The notes under the pieces: model-generated | The model's database searches: none | The model's input: the letters and a program-made list of their open reading frames with translations, nothing else | Told to the model about the DNA's origin: nothing | Assembly: GCA_028287465.1 (NCBI GenBank) | Contig: JAQBPO010000022.1 | Coordinates: 1-64,000, forward strand | Reading direction: 5' to 3' | Origin: Fibrobacterota bacterium | GTDB lineage: Bacteria > Fibrobacterota > Fibrobacteria > UBA11236 | Length of the DNA: 64,000 nucleotides | Shown: positions 13,917-23,303 of the stretch, piece after piece | Layout: each line of letters starts with the position of its first letter | Numbering within the stretch: the first letter of the stretch is position 1 | Position numbers and translations under genes: made by a program

Positions 13917-15398
13917 TTACAGATCGTAATTGGCCTTGGCGCGGCCGCGTTTATCCATGCGCGCGCGCAAGGCCAGGAGAGAAGGGCTTTCGGGCGCGAG
14001 GCTGTCCGCGACCTTCATGGCCGAATAGACGGCCGCTTCCTGGAGATCCATGCCGGTCGTATGCTGTCCCGAGAAGTACAGGCCATTCCGGCCCTGGAAG
14101 CTACGGATGGTCCGTGAAGCGCGGATGGCTTCCGGAGTGATGAGCGGATGGAGGAACCGGCGCTCGTACAGGATATTGACGGGATCCGCGTAACGACGCT
14201 GGGCCCAGGACTTGAAAACGTCGACGGTCCCGCCCGAGGGGAGCTTCTGATGGATGCCGCCGTACCATACGCTGCCTTCGCAGGTATTGCCGTCGATCAA
14301 GCCGTTATAGACGGCCCAGAGGTTCCGGTCGCGGTGGACGTACTTGGGGTCCGTATGGATCAGGACGCGGGAATCGAAGTATTCGAACTTGTCGAGGACG
14401 GGGTGGATGTCCGCGGCCCAGGGCAGGGGCTTCAATAGGGCCTTGCTGACCCGGGGCGGCGCGTTCATCACCACGGCCTTGTATGGTCCCTGGGCGCCGG
14501 AGGCGGTTTGCACGCTCCAATTCCCGTTATCGTAAGCCAGCCCTTTTACGGCCGAGTCCAGGTGGACCTGGGCTCCGGGGCTGCGATCCAGCATGCGCTT
14601 GAGGTTGCCTTCCAGCCCTAGCTTGGAGTTGAAGGTGCTCGCGCCTTTGAAGATGTTCGCCGGGAAGGCGAGCGCGAAAGTCTGCAGGATGGAGCGCGCC
14701 GAGGTGCGCTTCGCCGTTTCGAGGGTCGTACCGATCGCGGCCGAGAGCCAGGGATAAAGCAGGGTGTCCTTGAAGCGCTGGGAAACCGACAAGGTCCCGA
14801 CCCACTCCTCGAGGGTCATTTCCCAGGACTGGTTCCCGAGCACGGCATTGCGCGCCTGCTGGGAGTAGATCGCGAAGTCGACGGCGATCAAGGGATTTAG
14901 GTAGGGATGGGTGGACGAGAAGACCGGCCATATCCCGGTTTTCGGGAGGAAGCAGATGCTCCCCGGCGCTTCCAGGGTTTCGTCCGCGTCGCCATCCTCC
15001 GGATTGTACAGCCCGAGTTCCTCGAGCAAGGTGACGTAGATGGGATGGGTGTCGGGGTGGAAGAACTGCGCGCCGAGGTCGACCTTGATCTGGGTGCCTT
15101 TATAGTCGACGACCTGGGAATCGCAGTGGCCGCCTATTTTCGGACGGGCTTCGAAAACGTCGACGTCATAATCCTTGGACAGGAAATAGGCGGCGGCGAT
15201 GCCGCCCGCCCCGCCGCCGATGATCGCGATCCGGCTCCGTCCCGATCCCGAATCGCCGGCCGACCTTCCCTGGGGGGAGACCGGGGCCGCCCCTTCCGAT
15301 CGATCGCAACCGAGCAGGGTCGCCCCATAGAGGGCGGCCGCGCTCTTGAGCACGGTACGACGGGTGATACGGGTCCGGGGCGATTCAGGCTTTTCCAT
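13917..15398 (-). CDS. Tat-exported FAD-dependent amine-oxidase-like oxidoreductase
   Basis: 493 aa. A twin-arginine signal (RITRRTVLKSAA) with a possible lipobox ATLLGC precedes a dinucleotide-binding motif IAIIGGGAGGIAAAYFL and the conserved EARPKIGGHCDS. The C-terminal FAD motif GLYFSGQHTTGMDLQEAAV closes the fold. The family includes flavin amine oxidases and NAD(P)-binding desaturase-like proteins. The substrate cannot be told from sequence. It would act in the periplasm. It is convergent with rtcA (40 bp apart) and stands alone. Confidence 0.85.
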   Translation of the reverse strand: MEKPESPRTRITRRTVLKSAAALYGATLLGCDRSEGAAPVSPQGRSAGDSGSGRSRIAIIGGGAGGIAAAYFLSKDYDVDVFEARPKIGGHCDSQVVDYKGTQIKVDLGAQFFHPDTHPIYVTLLEELGLYNPEDGDADETLEAPGSICFLPKTGIWPVFSSTHPYLNPLIAVDFAIYSQQARNAVLGNQSWEMTLEEWVGTLSVSQRFKDTLLYPWLSAAIGTTLETAKRTSARSILQTFALAFPANIFKGASTFNSKLGLEGNLKRMLDRSPGAQVHLDSAVKGLAYDNGNWSVQTASGAQGPYKAVVMNAPPRVSKALLKPLPWAADIHPVLDKFEYFDSRVLIHTDPKYVHRDRNLWAVYNGLIDGNTCEGSVWYGGIHQKLPSGGTVDVFKSWAQRRYADPVNILYERRFLHPLITPEAIRASRTIRSFQGRNGLYFSGQHTTGMDLQEAAVYSAMKVADSLAPESPSLLALRARMDKRGRAKANYDL

Positions 15399-15545
15399 AC
15401 GGGTCCATTTCCGGATACCCGGCGATACGTAATCAACCGGGGAATCCAGGGTCTCCGAAAGGTAAAGAAACGGCGGAGAGGGGACAAGGCCGAAAACGGC
15501 ACCAGGAAGGTTTCCCTCAAGGTCCTGGAAAAGTGGGAACCAGGT

Positions 15546-16004
15546 TCAATTCCAGTTATCGATCTTCAGATCACGGGGCGATGGCCTTCCCTTTCCCGTT
15601 TCCACCAGCTCCCGGAGGCTTAGGAGGAAGGTGGCCCACTTCATGCTGCAGTGGGCGGTCGATTCCGTGGCCTCGCTCCAGTTCCGGTGGCCGAAGAGCA
15701 GGATGGTCTGGTTGTCCTGGAAGGAGAGTTGGAAGGTGAAGTCCGTTCCGATCCAATCGGGGGGACCGTCCACGCAGCGCCACTTCACCTCTTTGTCCGG
15801 GTTCAGGGCTTCCACCTGCATGACCATTTTGCCGATGAGATCCCCGGTCCCGGATTTGAAGAGGAATTCGATCTTTCCCCCGACCCGGGCATCTCCCAGG
15901 GTTTCCTCGGTCCACCAGCCGGCCAGGCCTTCTATGGTCGCCAATGCTTTGAAGACCTTCGGGGCAGGGGCCTTGATACCGATACGATGGATGATGTCGG
16001 CCAT
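15546..16004 (-). CDS. SRPBCC/AHSA1-type protein
   Basis: 152 aa. ATG at 16004 follows GGAG at 16014-16011. Bet v1-like fold with IGIKAPAPKVFKALATIEGL, WWTEETLGDARVGGKIEF and a late TFLLSLRELVETGKG helix, as in the AHSA1 (activator of Hsp90) domain proteins. It is divergent from a HxlR regulator with a shared 83 bp promoter region, a pairing that usually means the regulator controls this gene. The ligand is unknown. Confidence 0.85.
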   Translation of the reverse strand: MADIIHRIGIKAPAPKVFKALATIEGLAGWWTEETLGDARVGGKIEFLFKSGTGDLIGKMVMQVEALNPDKEVKWRCVDGPPDWIGTDFTFQLSFQDNQTILLFGHRNWSEATESTAHCSMKWATFLLSLRELVETGKGRPSPRDLKIDNWN

Positions 16005-16047
16005 TTGAACCTCCGGAAATGGGGAAAGGAAAAACATATCCAATTAG

Positions 16048-16077
16048 CTTGCAAAATGCAAGTGAAAACCTTACTAT
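16048..16077 (+). promoter_or_regulatory. Shared divergent promoter with palindromic operator
   Basis: The perfect inverted repeat CTTGCAAAATGCAAG (16048-16062) lies between two divergent promoters. On the + strand TTGCAA (16049-16054), 17 bp and TACTAT (16072-16077) drive the HxlR gene. On the - strand TTGCAT, 17 bp and TATGTT drive the SRPBCC gene. The repeat is the obvious binding site for the HxlR regulator. Confidence 0.55.
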
Positions 16078-16087
16078 GGTTTACCAT

Positions 16088-16537
16088 ATGAAAAAGGTCA
16101 AATCCGCGCTTCGATCCCATTGCCCGGTCAACTTCGGCCTGGAGGCCATCGGAGACCGCTGGGCTTTGCTTATCCTGCGGGATATGGTTTTCCGGGGAAA
16201 GCGGTCTTACGGAGAATTCCTCAAATCGGAAGAGGGTTTCGCCACCAATATCCTGGCATCCCGCCTGGAACACCTTATCGAGGCCGGGATCCTGCGGCGC
16301 GAAGGAGATGGGATGGATGGACGGAAGGCCGTCTATTCCCTTACGGAAAAGGGCCTGGATCTCATTCCCCTGCTTTTCGAGTTGGTCTTATGGAGCGCCA
16401 AGCATGACGGCAAATCCGAAGCCAAACGGATCCCCCGCCTCGTGGACCTTATCCGGAAAGACAACCGGGGAATCAGCCGGGAGGTGAGGGAGAAGGTGAA
16501 GCGGGGCGAAGGGATCGCCCCGGACTACCTGGCGTAA
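16088..16537 (+). CDS. HxlR-family winged-helix transcriptional regulator
   Basis: 149 aa from ATG 16088, chosen because the predicted -10 box covers earlier in-frame starts. HxlR signatures: HCPVNFGLEAIGDRWALLIL, RDMVFRGKRSYGEF, GFATNILASRLEHLIEAGI and KAVYSLTEKGLDLIPLL. The usual Cys of HxlR proteins is present near the N-terminus (SHCP), often redox or aldehyde sensing. It probably represses itself and the divergent SRPBCC gene via the palindrome at 16048-16062. Confidence 0.88.
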   Translation: MKKVKSALRSHCPVNFGLEAIGDRWALLILRDMVFRGKRSYGEFLKSEEGFATNILASRLEHLIEAGILRREGDGMDGRKAVYSLTEKGLDLIPLLFELVLWSAKHDGKSEAKRIPRLVDLIRKDNRGISREVREKVKRGEGIAPDYLA

Positions 16538-16649
16538 TTTCCTTTCCCTGGTCCGTCCCGATTTCCATTTTACCGGAATCATCAGGCGGACGTTCCGGGA
16601 TTCCTTTGTCCGGCCATGGTCGTCCGCCCGGCCCACCAAGGATGCCTCA

Positions 16650-17819
16650 ATGCCCGCTCGGCAAAAACGGACCTTATGGATCCTCCTTGGCCTGGCCGTA
16701 TTGATCCTCCTCGCCCTGCCTAAACTCCTCCCTCTCTTCCATGGCGGGAAATCCGCCACCGCTTCCGGCGCGGGCTCCGGCTCCCAAGGCGGCGGCCCCG
16801 GCCGCTTCAAGGTCCAGGTCACCGCCCATATCGTCCAGCCTGCCCGCCTGGAAGCGCGGGTGCTCGGCACCGGCACCCTCCGGGCGGGCGACGCCATCCA
16901 GCTCAAGAGCGAAACCGCCGGCCGCATCGTGCAGCTGCCCTTCAAGGAAGGCTCCCATGTTCCCAAGGGCAAGCTGTTGGTGAAAATCAACGATGCCGAA
17001 CTGCGGGCCCAGCTGATCAAGGCCCGCGCCGCCCTGGGCTTGGCCCGGGCGACGGAAGAGCGGCAACGTCAACTGGTCGGCCGCGGGTTCATCAGCAGGC
17101 AGGAATACGACGAGGCCCGGCAGTCCGTGCTTTCCGCGCAGGGGGATATGGAACTGCTCCGGGCGCAAATCGCCAAGACCGAGATCCGCGCGCCGTTCGA
17201 CGGGGTGGTGGGCCTGGCTTCGGTGAGCGTGGGGAATATCATCGCCCAGGGGACGCCCATCGCCAACTTCGTCAGCGATGCGCCCCTCAAGGTGGACTTC
17301 TCGGTGCCGGAACAATACTTCGATTCCGTCTCTCCCGGTAAACGGGTCGCCTTCACCGTCCAGGGCGGGGACCGGATCCATAACGCCAAGGTCTTCGCGG
17401 TGGATCCCCTGGTCGACGAGGCCACGCGCACCGTGAACGTGCGGGCCATTTGCGACAGCGTCGATCCGTCCCTGGCCCCGGGGGCCTTCGCGCGCCTCAC
17501 CCTGGTGATCCGGGAGAAGCCCGACGCCCTGGCGTTGCCGAGCCAGGCCCTGGTGCCCGGGGATACGGTCCAGCAGGTCTATGTCCTGCAGGGGGGCAAG
17601 GCGGTCCCGCGCAAGGTGCGGATAGGATTGCGCACGGAGGCGGACGTGGAAATCCTGGAAGGCATAAAGGCCGGGGATACCGTGATCACCACGGGGCTGA
17701 CCTTGATCCGGCCGGGGGCCCAGGTGGATCTGAAAAGCGTGGACAATGCGGATGCCGCGAAAACGGGCCGGGCTCCCGCGCCCGAGCGGGTCTCCCAGGC
17801 CGAGGATTCCTTGCGGTGA
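16650..17819 (+). CDS. RND efflux periplasmic adaptor (membrane fusion protein)
   Basis: 389 aa. One N-terminal anchor (LWILLGLAVLILLALPKL), a Gly/Ser linker, a lipoyl/barrel-sandwich half IVQLPFKEGSHVPKGKLLVK, an alpha hairpin (about 115-165), the second lipoyl half RAPFDGVVGLASVSVGNIIA, then beta-barrel and membrane-proximal domains. HlyD/AcrA-type. It overlaps the permease gene by 4 bp (GTGA), giving a two-gene efflux operon. No outer-membrane TolC partner is nearby. Exported substrates are unknown. Confidence 0.9.
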   Translation: MPARQKRTLWILLGLAVLILLALPKLLPLFHGGKSATASGAGSGSQGGGPGRFKVQVTAHIVQPARLEARVLGTGTLRAGDAIQLKSETAGRIVQLPFKEGSHVPKGKLLVKINDAELRAQLIKARAALGLARATEERQRQLVGRGFISRQEYDEARQSVLSAQGDMELLRAQIAKTEIRAPFDGVVGLASVSVGNIIAQGTPIANFVSDAPLKVDFSVPEQYFDSVSPGKRVAFTVQGGDRIHNAKVFAVDPLVDEATRTVNVRAICDSVDPSLAPGAFARLTLVIREKPDALALPSQALVPGDTVQQVYVLQGGKAVPRKVRIGLRTEADVEILEGIKAGDTVITTGLTLIRPGAQVDLKSVDNADAAKTGRAPAPERVSQAEDSLR

Positions 17820-20800
17820 ATTTCTCTTCCTTGTTCATCAAGCGCCCGGTGCTGGGACTGGTGCTGAACCTCATCATCGTGCTGATGGGGCTGGTTTCGT
17901 TCGAGTTCCTGGGGGTGCGGGATTATCCCTCCGTGGATCCGCCCGTGGTAACCGTCAGCACGACCTATACCGGCGCCGCGCCGGAGGTGATGGAGGCCCA
18001 GGTGACCGAGCCGCTCGAGAGCTCCATCAACGGCATCGCCGGCATCCGCACCCTCACGTCCACCAGCGCGCGCGGCACCAGCACCATCACGGTGGAATTC
18101 AACCTGGGGGCGGATATCGAGGCCGCCGCCAACGACGTGCGCGACCGGGTATCGCGGGCCACGCGGCAATTGCCGTCGGACCTCACCTCCCCGCCGGTCA
18201 TCTCCAAGGCGGACGCGAACGCGGCTCCCATCCTCATCGTCACCGTGCAGAGCGATACCCGCAGCCCGTTGGACCTCAGCGAGTACGCCTCGGACGTGAT
18301 CACCGAGCGGGTGCAGACCGTCCCCGGCGTCAGCGAAGTGCGGATTTTCGGGGAGCAGCGCTACGCCATCCGCCTCATCATGTCCGCGGGGCTGATGACC
18401 GCGCGCGGGGTCATCCCCCAGGACGTGCAGGACGCCCTGAACCGCGAGAACGTGGAACTGCCGGCAGGCTATATCCAGGGGAACCGCACCGAGCTGACGG
18501 TGCGATCCATGAGCCGGTTGCAGCACCCCGAGGAGTTCGGGAACCTGGTCCTCAGGAGCGATAGCGGGAGGGTGGTGCGCTTCAGGGATATCGGTACGGT
18601 GGTGGAGGGGCCGGAGAACGACCGCACCATGATGAAGCGGGACGGGCAGCGGATGATCGGCGTGGCCGTGATCCCGCAGCCCGGGGCCAACCATATCGCC
18701 ATCGCGGACGAGTTCTACAAGCGCCTGGACCGGCTCATCGCGGAGGCCCCCAAGGACATGCGCATCTCCATGCTGCTGGACTATACCGTGAACGTGCGGC
18801 ATTCCATCACCGAGGTGCTCGAGACCCTGGGCGCGGCCTTCCTGCTGGTGGTCCTGGTCATCTTCGTGTTCCTGCGGGACTGGCGGGCCACCCTCATCCC
18901 CGTCATCGCCTTGCCCATCTCCCTGCTTGGGGCGTTCTTCCTCATGTACGTGAGCGGATTCTCCATCAATATCCTTTCCCTCCTGGCCATCGTGCTGGCC
19001 ACGGGCCTGGTGGTGGACGACGCCATCGTGGTGCTGGAGAACATCTACAAGAAGATCGAAGCGGGGGAGGATCCGGAATCCGCCGGGCATCGGGGCTCCA
19101 AGGAGATATTCTTCGCGGTTCTGTCCACCACCTTGACCCTGGCGGCGGTGTTCCTCCCCATCGTATTCCTGCAGGGCATAGTGGGCAGGCTGTTCCGGGA
19201 GTTCGCGGTGGTGGTGGCCGGAGCGGTGCTGCTTTCCGCCTTCGTATCCCTGACCATCACCCCCATGCTGTGCACGCGCTTCCTCAAACGCCGCGAGCAT
19301 GGTCCCCGGTCCTTCTACGCGCGCAGCGAGGCATTCTTCGAAAACCTGATCAACGGCTACCACCGGATGCTGGAAGGATTCCTTGTCCGGCGTTGGGTGG
19401 GCTTCCTGATCATGATCCTTTCCATGGTCCTGATCGCCGTTTTTTTCAGGTCCCTGCCCCGCGAGCTGGCGCCCACGGAAGATCGCTCGCGGCTCAACGT
19501 CAGCGCGACCGCACCGGAGGGCACGTCCTTCACGGCCATGAACGAATACATGGACGCCCTGTACGCCTTGATCGCGAAGCAGGTTCCGGAAAAGGCGGCC
19601 ATCCAGACCCTGACCGCCCCGGGTTTCGGCGGAACGGGCGGGGTCAACAACGGCACCGGACGCATCATCCTCAAGGATCCCGGGGAACGGAAAAGGACCC
19701 AGCAGCAGATCGCGGACGATCTGTCCAGGGCGGTGCGCCAGCTGAGCTTCGCCCGCGCCATCGTATCCCAGGAGCAGACGATAAGCACCGATCGCCGGGG
19801 AGGCTTGGCCTTGCAATACGTGATCCAGGCGCCGGACCTGGAGCGCCTCGCCGCCAGGCTGCCGGCCTTCCTGCAGGAAGCGAACGCCAGCCCGGCCTTC
19901 CAGGTGGTGGACGCCAACCTGAAGTTCAACAGCCCGGAGATCCGCCTGCAGATCGATCGGCCGCGGGCCCGGGACCTGGGAGTCTCGCCCCTGGACATCG
20001 ATCAGACCCTGCAATTGGGCCTGAGCGGATCGAGATACGCCTATATCGTCCGCGGGGGAAAGCAATACCAGGTGATCGGCCAATTGGAATTGCGGGATAG
20101 GGATCAGCCCACGGTGCTGCGTTCCCTGTACGTGCGCGGATCGGGAGGCCGCCTGGTGCAGTTGGACAACGTGCTGGACCTGCAGGAAGGCGGCAGCACG
20201 CCTCAGCGTTACCGCTTCAACCGTTTCTCCTCGGCCACGGTGAGCGCGGGGCTGGCGCCCGGGGTGACCATGGGGGCCGGCATCGACGCCATGGACGCCA
20301 TCGCCGCCAAGGTGCTCGACCCGTCCTTCACCACCTCCCTAACGGGTCCGGCCCGGGACTATGCCGAAAGCTCCTCCAGCCTCGTCTTCGCCTTCCTGTT
20401 CGCCCTGGTGCTCATCTACCTGGTGCTGGCCGCCCAATTCGAAAGCTTCAAGGATCCGCTCATCATCATGTTCACCGTGCCCCTGGCCCTGGCCGGCGCC
20501 TTCCTTTCCCTGTGGTATTTCAACCAGACCCTGAACATCTTCGGGGAAATAGGGATCATCATGCTCATCGGCCTGGTGACCAAGAACGGCATCCTCATCG
20601 TGGAATTCGGGAACCAGCGCAAGGCCGAAGGATTGTCCCTGCATCAGGCCATCGTCGAGTCCGCGGTATCGCGCTTCAGGCCGATCGTGATGACGAGCCT
20701 GACGGCCATCCTCGGGACCCTGCCCATCGCCTTGGCCCTGGGAGCCGGGGCCAGGAGCCGCATGTCCATGGGGATCGTGGTGATCGGGGGACTCTTGTTC

Positions 20801-20926
20801 AGCCTGGCGTTGACCTTGTTCGTGGTGCCGGCGTTCTATACCTACCTGTCCTCGGCGCCCCGCGCCATCCGGAAGGAAAACCCGGCGGAAGACGCGATCC
20901 TGCCCGGCCGGTTGAGCCCGGGATGA
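17816..20926 (+). CDS. RND efflux pump inner-membrane permease
   Basis: 1036 aa from GTG 17816. AcrB/HAE-1-type proton-driven exporter: N-terminal IKRPVLGLVLNLIIVLMGLV, two large periplasmic loops, and the TM4 motif GLVVDDAIVVLENIYKK with proton-relay Asp401 and Asp402. A second half repeats the fold with FGEIGIIMLIGLVTKNGILI. Length and duplicate topology are normal for the family. The start is set by the 4 bp overlap with the adaptor gene and the MMPL-like N-terminus. A longer upstream frame is antisense-like GC-rich sequence and is rejected. Confidence 0.93.
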   Translation: MNFSSLFIKRPVLGLVLNLIIVLMGLVSFEFLGVRDYPSVDPPVVTVSTTYTGAAPEVMEAQVTEPLESSINGIAGIRTLTSTSARGTSTITVEFNLGADIEAAANDVRDRVSRATRQLPSDLTSPPVISKADANAAPILIVTVQSDTRSPLDLSEYASDVITERVQTVPGVSEVRIFGEQRYAIRLIMSAGLMTARGVIPQDVQDALNRENVELPAGYIQGNRTELTVRSMSRLQHPEEFGNLVLRSDSGRVVRFRDIGTVVEGPENDRTMMKRDGQRMIGVAVIPQPGANHIAIADEFYKRLDRLIAEAPKDMRISMLLDYTVNVRHSITEVLETLGAAFLLVVLVIFVFLRDWRATLIPVIALPISLLGAFFLMYVSGFSINILSLLAIVLATGLVVDDAIVVLENIYKKIEAGEDPESAGHRGSKEIFFAVLSTTLTLAAVFLPIVFLQGIVGRLFREFAVVVAGAVLLSAFVSLTITPMLCTRFLKRREHGPRSFYARSEAFFENLINGYHRMLEGFLVRRWVGFLIMILSMVLIAVFFRSLPRELAPTEDRSRLNVSATAPEGTSFTAMNEYMDALYALIAKQVPEKAAIQTLTAPGFGGTGGVNNGTGRIILKDPGERKRTQQQIADDLSRAVRQLSFARAIVSQEQTISTDRRGGLALQYVIQAPDLERLAARLPAFLQEANASPAFQVVDANLKFNSPEIRLQIDRPRARDLGVSPLDIDQTLQLGLSGSRYAYIVRGGKQYQVIGQLELRDRDQPTVLRSLYVRGSGGRLVQLDNVLDLQEGGSTPQRYRFNRFSSATVSAGLAPGVTMGAGIDAMDAIAAKVLDPSFTTSLTGPARDYAESSSSLVFAFLFALVLIYLVLAAQFESFKDPLIIMFTVPLALAGAFLSLWYFNQTLNIFGEIGIIMLIGLVTKNGILIVEFGNQRKAEGLSLHQAIVESAVSRFRPIVMTSLTAILGTLPIALALGAGARSRMSMGIVVIGGLLFSLALTLFVVPAFYTYLSSAPRAIRKENPAEDAILPGRLSPG

Positions 20927-20996
20927 ATCCGCCTCGAGGGCCTGGGCGTCGGCCGTCTTGAAACGGCACCACCGGTCTTTTTCCTAGATTTCGGCC

Positions 20997-21569
20997 ATGA
21001 AAACCCTGCTGTCCGTTTCCGCCCTCTGCCTGGTTTCCTGCGCCCCGAACTACATGATGTATACCCAGGAGAAATTCCCGCCGCTCGGGATCCCGGCCAC
21101 CGTGGGTTCGGTCCGCATCCTCGATACCCGCCAAGGCTGGAAGGACATCCAGGTCGGCTTCATGCATCCCGATTCCCCCGTGGAATTCAAGAGCCGGATC
21201 GATTCCCTGGATTCCGCCGCCATCCTGGAGCAGGTCGAGAGGAATACCGGCGCGGGTAGCGGCCTGGTGACCCTGGTCCTCAGGATCCAAGAGGCGGAGA
21301 TCGGCTATGGATCGTCCTTCATGCGCGCTTCGGAAACCGGGAAGGCGAAGATTTCCATCGAGGTCCTGTCCGCGGCGGCCAAGATCGCGGAATGCTCAGG
21401 CAAGGCCCAATTGGAAAAACGCTCCGGTAAGGCCACGGTCGCCTCCATGAAGAAGGTGTTCCGGGAGACCCTGATCCTCAGCACCTATCAATGCCTGGAA
21501 TCCCTCCAGGACGAAATCAAAAAAGGAACGATACGCATCCCCGCCGGTCCCGGGCGATTGGGGATTTAG
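20997..21569 (+). CDS. Hypothetical lipoprotein
   Basis: 190 aa. Signal peptide with lipobox CLVSC (Cys 15). The mature domain has DTRQGWKDIQVGFMHPDSPV, LVTLVLRIQEAEIGYGSS and GKAKISIEVLSAAAKIAECS. It looks like the family of small outer-membrane lipoproteins with a conserved strand-helix fold, but I cannot name it. A TAGATT box at 20985-20990 lies 6 bp before the ATG, so the mRNA could be leaderless. Confidence 0.7.
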   Translation: MKTLLSVSALCLVSCAPNYMMYTQEKFPPLGIPATVGSVRILDTRQGWKDIQVGFMHPDSPVEFKSRIDSLDSAAILEQVERNTGAGSGLVTLVLRIQEAEIGYGSSFMRASETGKAKISIEVLSAAAKIAECSGKAQLEKRSGKATVASMKKVFRETLILSTYQCLESLQDEIKKGTIRIPAGPGRLGI

Positions 21570-21714
21570 GGATCGAAAGCCCGCGATCCCCCATGGTTAC
21601 GGCCTTCCGGGCCGCTCAGGCCTTCCGCGGGTAACAATCGGCCATGGTCCAAACGTCTCGAAGCTACCGGAAGGGGGATCCCGCTCCGGAAAACATCCGC
21701 CTAGAGGTCTACCG

Positions 21715-22731
21715 ATGCCCAGAAAACTGCCCGCCGCGAAATGGTTGAAGACGATCCGGTGCTGGGCCGACAATTCGATCCGCGGCGTCCGCCATCCCTT
21801 CTATGCCTCCTTCAAGGTCACCAACCGTTGCCAGTTCACGTGCTCCTTCTGCAATATCTGGAAGATGGACAAGAGCGATCTCGATACGGAGGTGATGATC
21901 CGCATCCTCCGCAACCTGGGCCGCTCATCCGTGCTGATGGTCAGCTTCGAGGGCGGCGAGCCCTTGCTGCGTAAGGACATCCTGCAACTGCTTCAGGAAG
22001 CGCGCAGGCAACCCTTCTATGTCATGTTCACCACCAGCCAGAAGACCATCCTGAAGTACCCCTGGGGCGTGTACGCGCCGTATATCGACTTCCTGGAAAT
22101 CTCCATCGACGAGGGGCATAAGAACCTGGAGCTCTTCGATACGCTGCCGGATATGTGCTCCCTGGGGATGGACGTGACCGTGCAGACCGTGGTGCGGGAC
22201 CAGGACCTGCCCCAGATGGAGGCCAAGGTGGCGGCCAGCCTGCGGGCGGGCGCGCGCATCCTGTTGATGCCGGCGGTGGAGCTGGAGCAGGCCATCCATG
22301 CCTACCCGCCTTTCCAACGGTTCGAGGCGGAAGTCCGGCGGCTCAAGAAGGAATATCCCGCCACCATCATCACCCCCAACGGATACTTCCGCCGCGTGCG
22401 CCTCAAGCGCGGCGGCTGCCAGCCGGACAGCCTGGTGATCAATGCGGACGCGACCCTGGCCTATCCCTGCCGCCCCCGCGAGGATCACGGCATGCGCATG
22501 GACCAGGTGGATTTGACGGAATACCTCGCGAGCCCCCAAGCAAAGGAAGCCCGCAAGGTGATGTCCGGCTGCGAAAGGCAATGCGGCTGGTACCAGTATT
22601 TCGCCACGCCCGCCTTCAGCAGCATCCGCGATTTCCCCGATGCGATCTCCCCCTACGTCCACAGTTTTTTCGGATTGGGCCGTTCCGCGTCCCGGCGCGC
22701 CGCCATGGCCGCCCAATCGGCAAAACGATAA
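21715..22731 (+). CDS. Radical SAM protein with C-terminal Cys cluster
   Basis: 338 aa. The motif NRCQFTCSFCNIW holds the CxxxCxxC ligands (Cys39, 43, 46) of the SAM-binding [4Fe-4S] cluster. FEGGEPLLRKDI is the GGE motif, and EISIDEGHKNL follows the expected barrel. The C-terminus has CQPDSLVINADATLAYPC and SGCERQCGWYQY, a SPASM-like auxiliary cluster region. Related proteins act in sugar, lipid or peptide modification; the substrate is not evident. It precedes a secreted membrane protein by 10 bp and is probably co-transcribed. Confidence 0.85.
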   Translation: MPRKLPAAKWLKTIRCWADNSIRGVRHPFYASFKVTNRCQFTCSFCNIWKMDKSDLDTEVMIRILRNLGRSSVLMVSFEGGEPLLRKDILQLLQEARRQPFYVMFTTSQKTILKYPWGVYAPYIDFLEISIDEGHKNLELFDTLPDMCSLGMDVTVQTVVRDQDLPQMEAKVAASLRAGARILLMPAVELEQAIHAYPPFQRFEAEVRRLKKEYPATIITPNGYFRRVRLKRGGCQPDSLVINADATLAYPCRPREDHGMRMDQVDLTEYLASPQAKEARKVMSGCERQCGWYQYFATPAFSSIRDFPDAISPYVHSFFGLGRSASRRAAMAAQSAKR

Positions 22732-22741
22732 AAGGAGAAAC

Positions 22742-23242
22742 ATGCGCTCAATCCAGGTCCGTATAACCGCCTTGGCCGCCGGCCTGTTGCTCGCCTTCCA
22801 CGCCCCGGCAGGAGCCGCCTCCAATGGAATGGGCGCGCCGGCCCGATCGGATATCGTCCTGGAATCCCTATCGGGTTTCGGAACCGGAGCCCTATGCGCC
22901 TATGGATTCGGAGCGGCGGGATCCTATTTTGCGAAACGCTCCAAGCCCCTGGACCAGTCCGGATTCGTGGGAGGCGCCATAGTAGGGTACTCCTTGGGCA
23001 CGCCCCTCGGCATCTGGTCTTATGCCAGGTTGCGCGGGTTGGAAAGGAACGCCTGGAGCGCCGGCTTGGCTTCCTTCGCCTCGGCAATGGCGGCCTGGTA
23101 CCTGCTCGGGAAAACCTATGACGCGAACCAGCAATTGGGCCCGACGGTATTGCTCCTGCTTCCGAACGCCGCCGGGGTCCTGGGAACCAATATCGGCTTG
23201 ATCGCGGGACCGCGCCAGGCTTCCCTCATGCTGCGATTTTGA
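22742..23242 (+). CDS. Hypothetical exported/membrane protein
   Basis: 166 aa, start ATG 22742 after AAGGAG at 22732. A cleavable signal (LAAGLLLAFHAPAGAA) is followed by Gly/Ala-rich hydrophobic segments (LSGFGTGALCAYGFGAAG, GGAIVGYSLGTPLGIWSY, GLASFASAMAAWYLLG, NAAGVLGTNIGLIAG). The pattern fits a small Gly-rich envelope protein. It follows the radical SAM gene closely, so it could be its partner or substrate. No family is recognised. Confidence 0.65.
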   Translation: MRSIQVRITALAAGLLLAFHAPAGAASNGMGAPARSDIVLESLSGFGTGALCAYGFGAAGSYFAKRSKPLDQSGFVGGAIVGYSLGTPLGIWSYARLRGLERNAWSAGLASFASAMAAWYLLGKTYDANQQLGPTVLLLLPNAAGVLGTNIGLIAGPRQASLMLRF

Positions 23243-23303
23243 TCGGTGCGAGTGCCGGACGGCGACGGGCGGAATTAGATTTCAGGCCTCCTGCGCAAGG
23301 TAA

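Noticed and set aside
17579-20083. Long - strand ORF (834 codons) opposite the RND permease
   Set aside because: It is a shadow of the permease's GC-rich codon pattern, with repetitive His/Gly/Asp-rich text and no domain. The + strand frame is a complete AcrB-type transporter.
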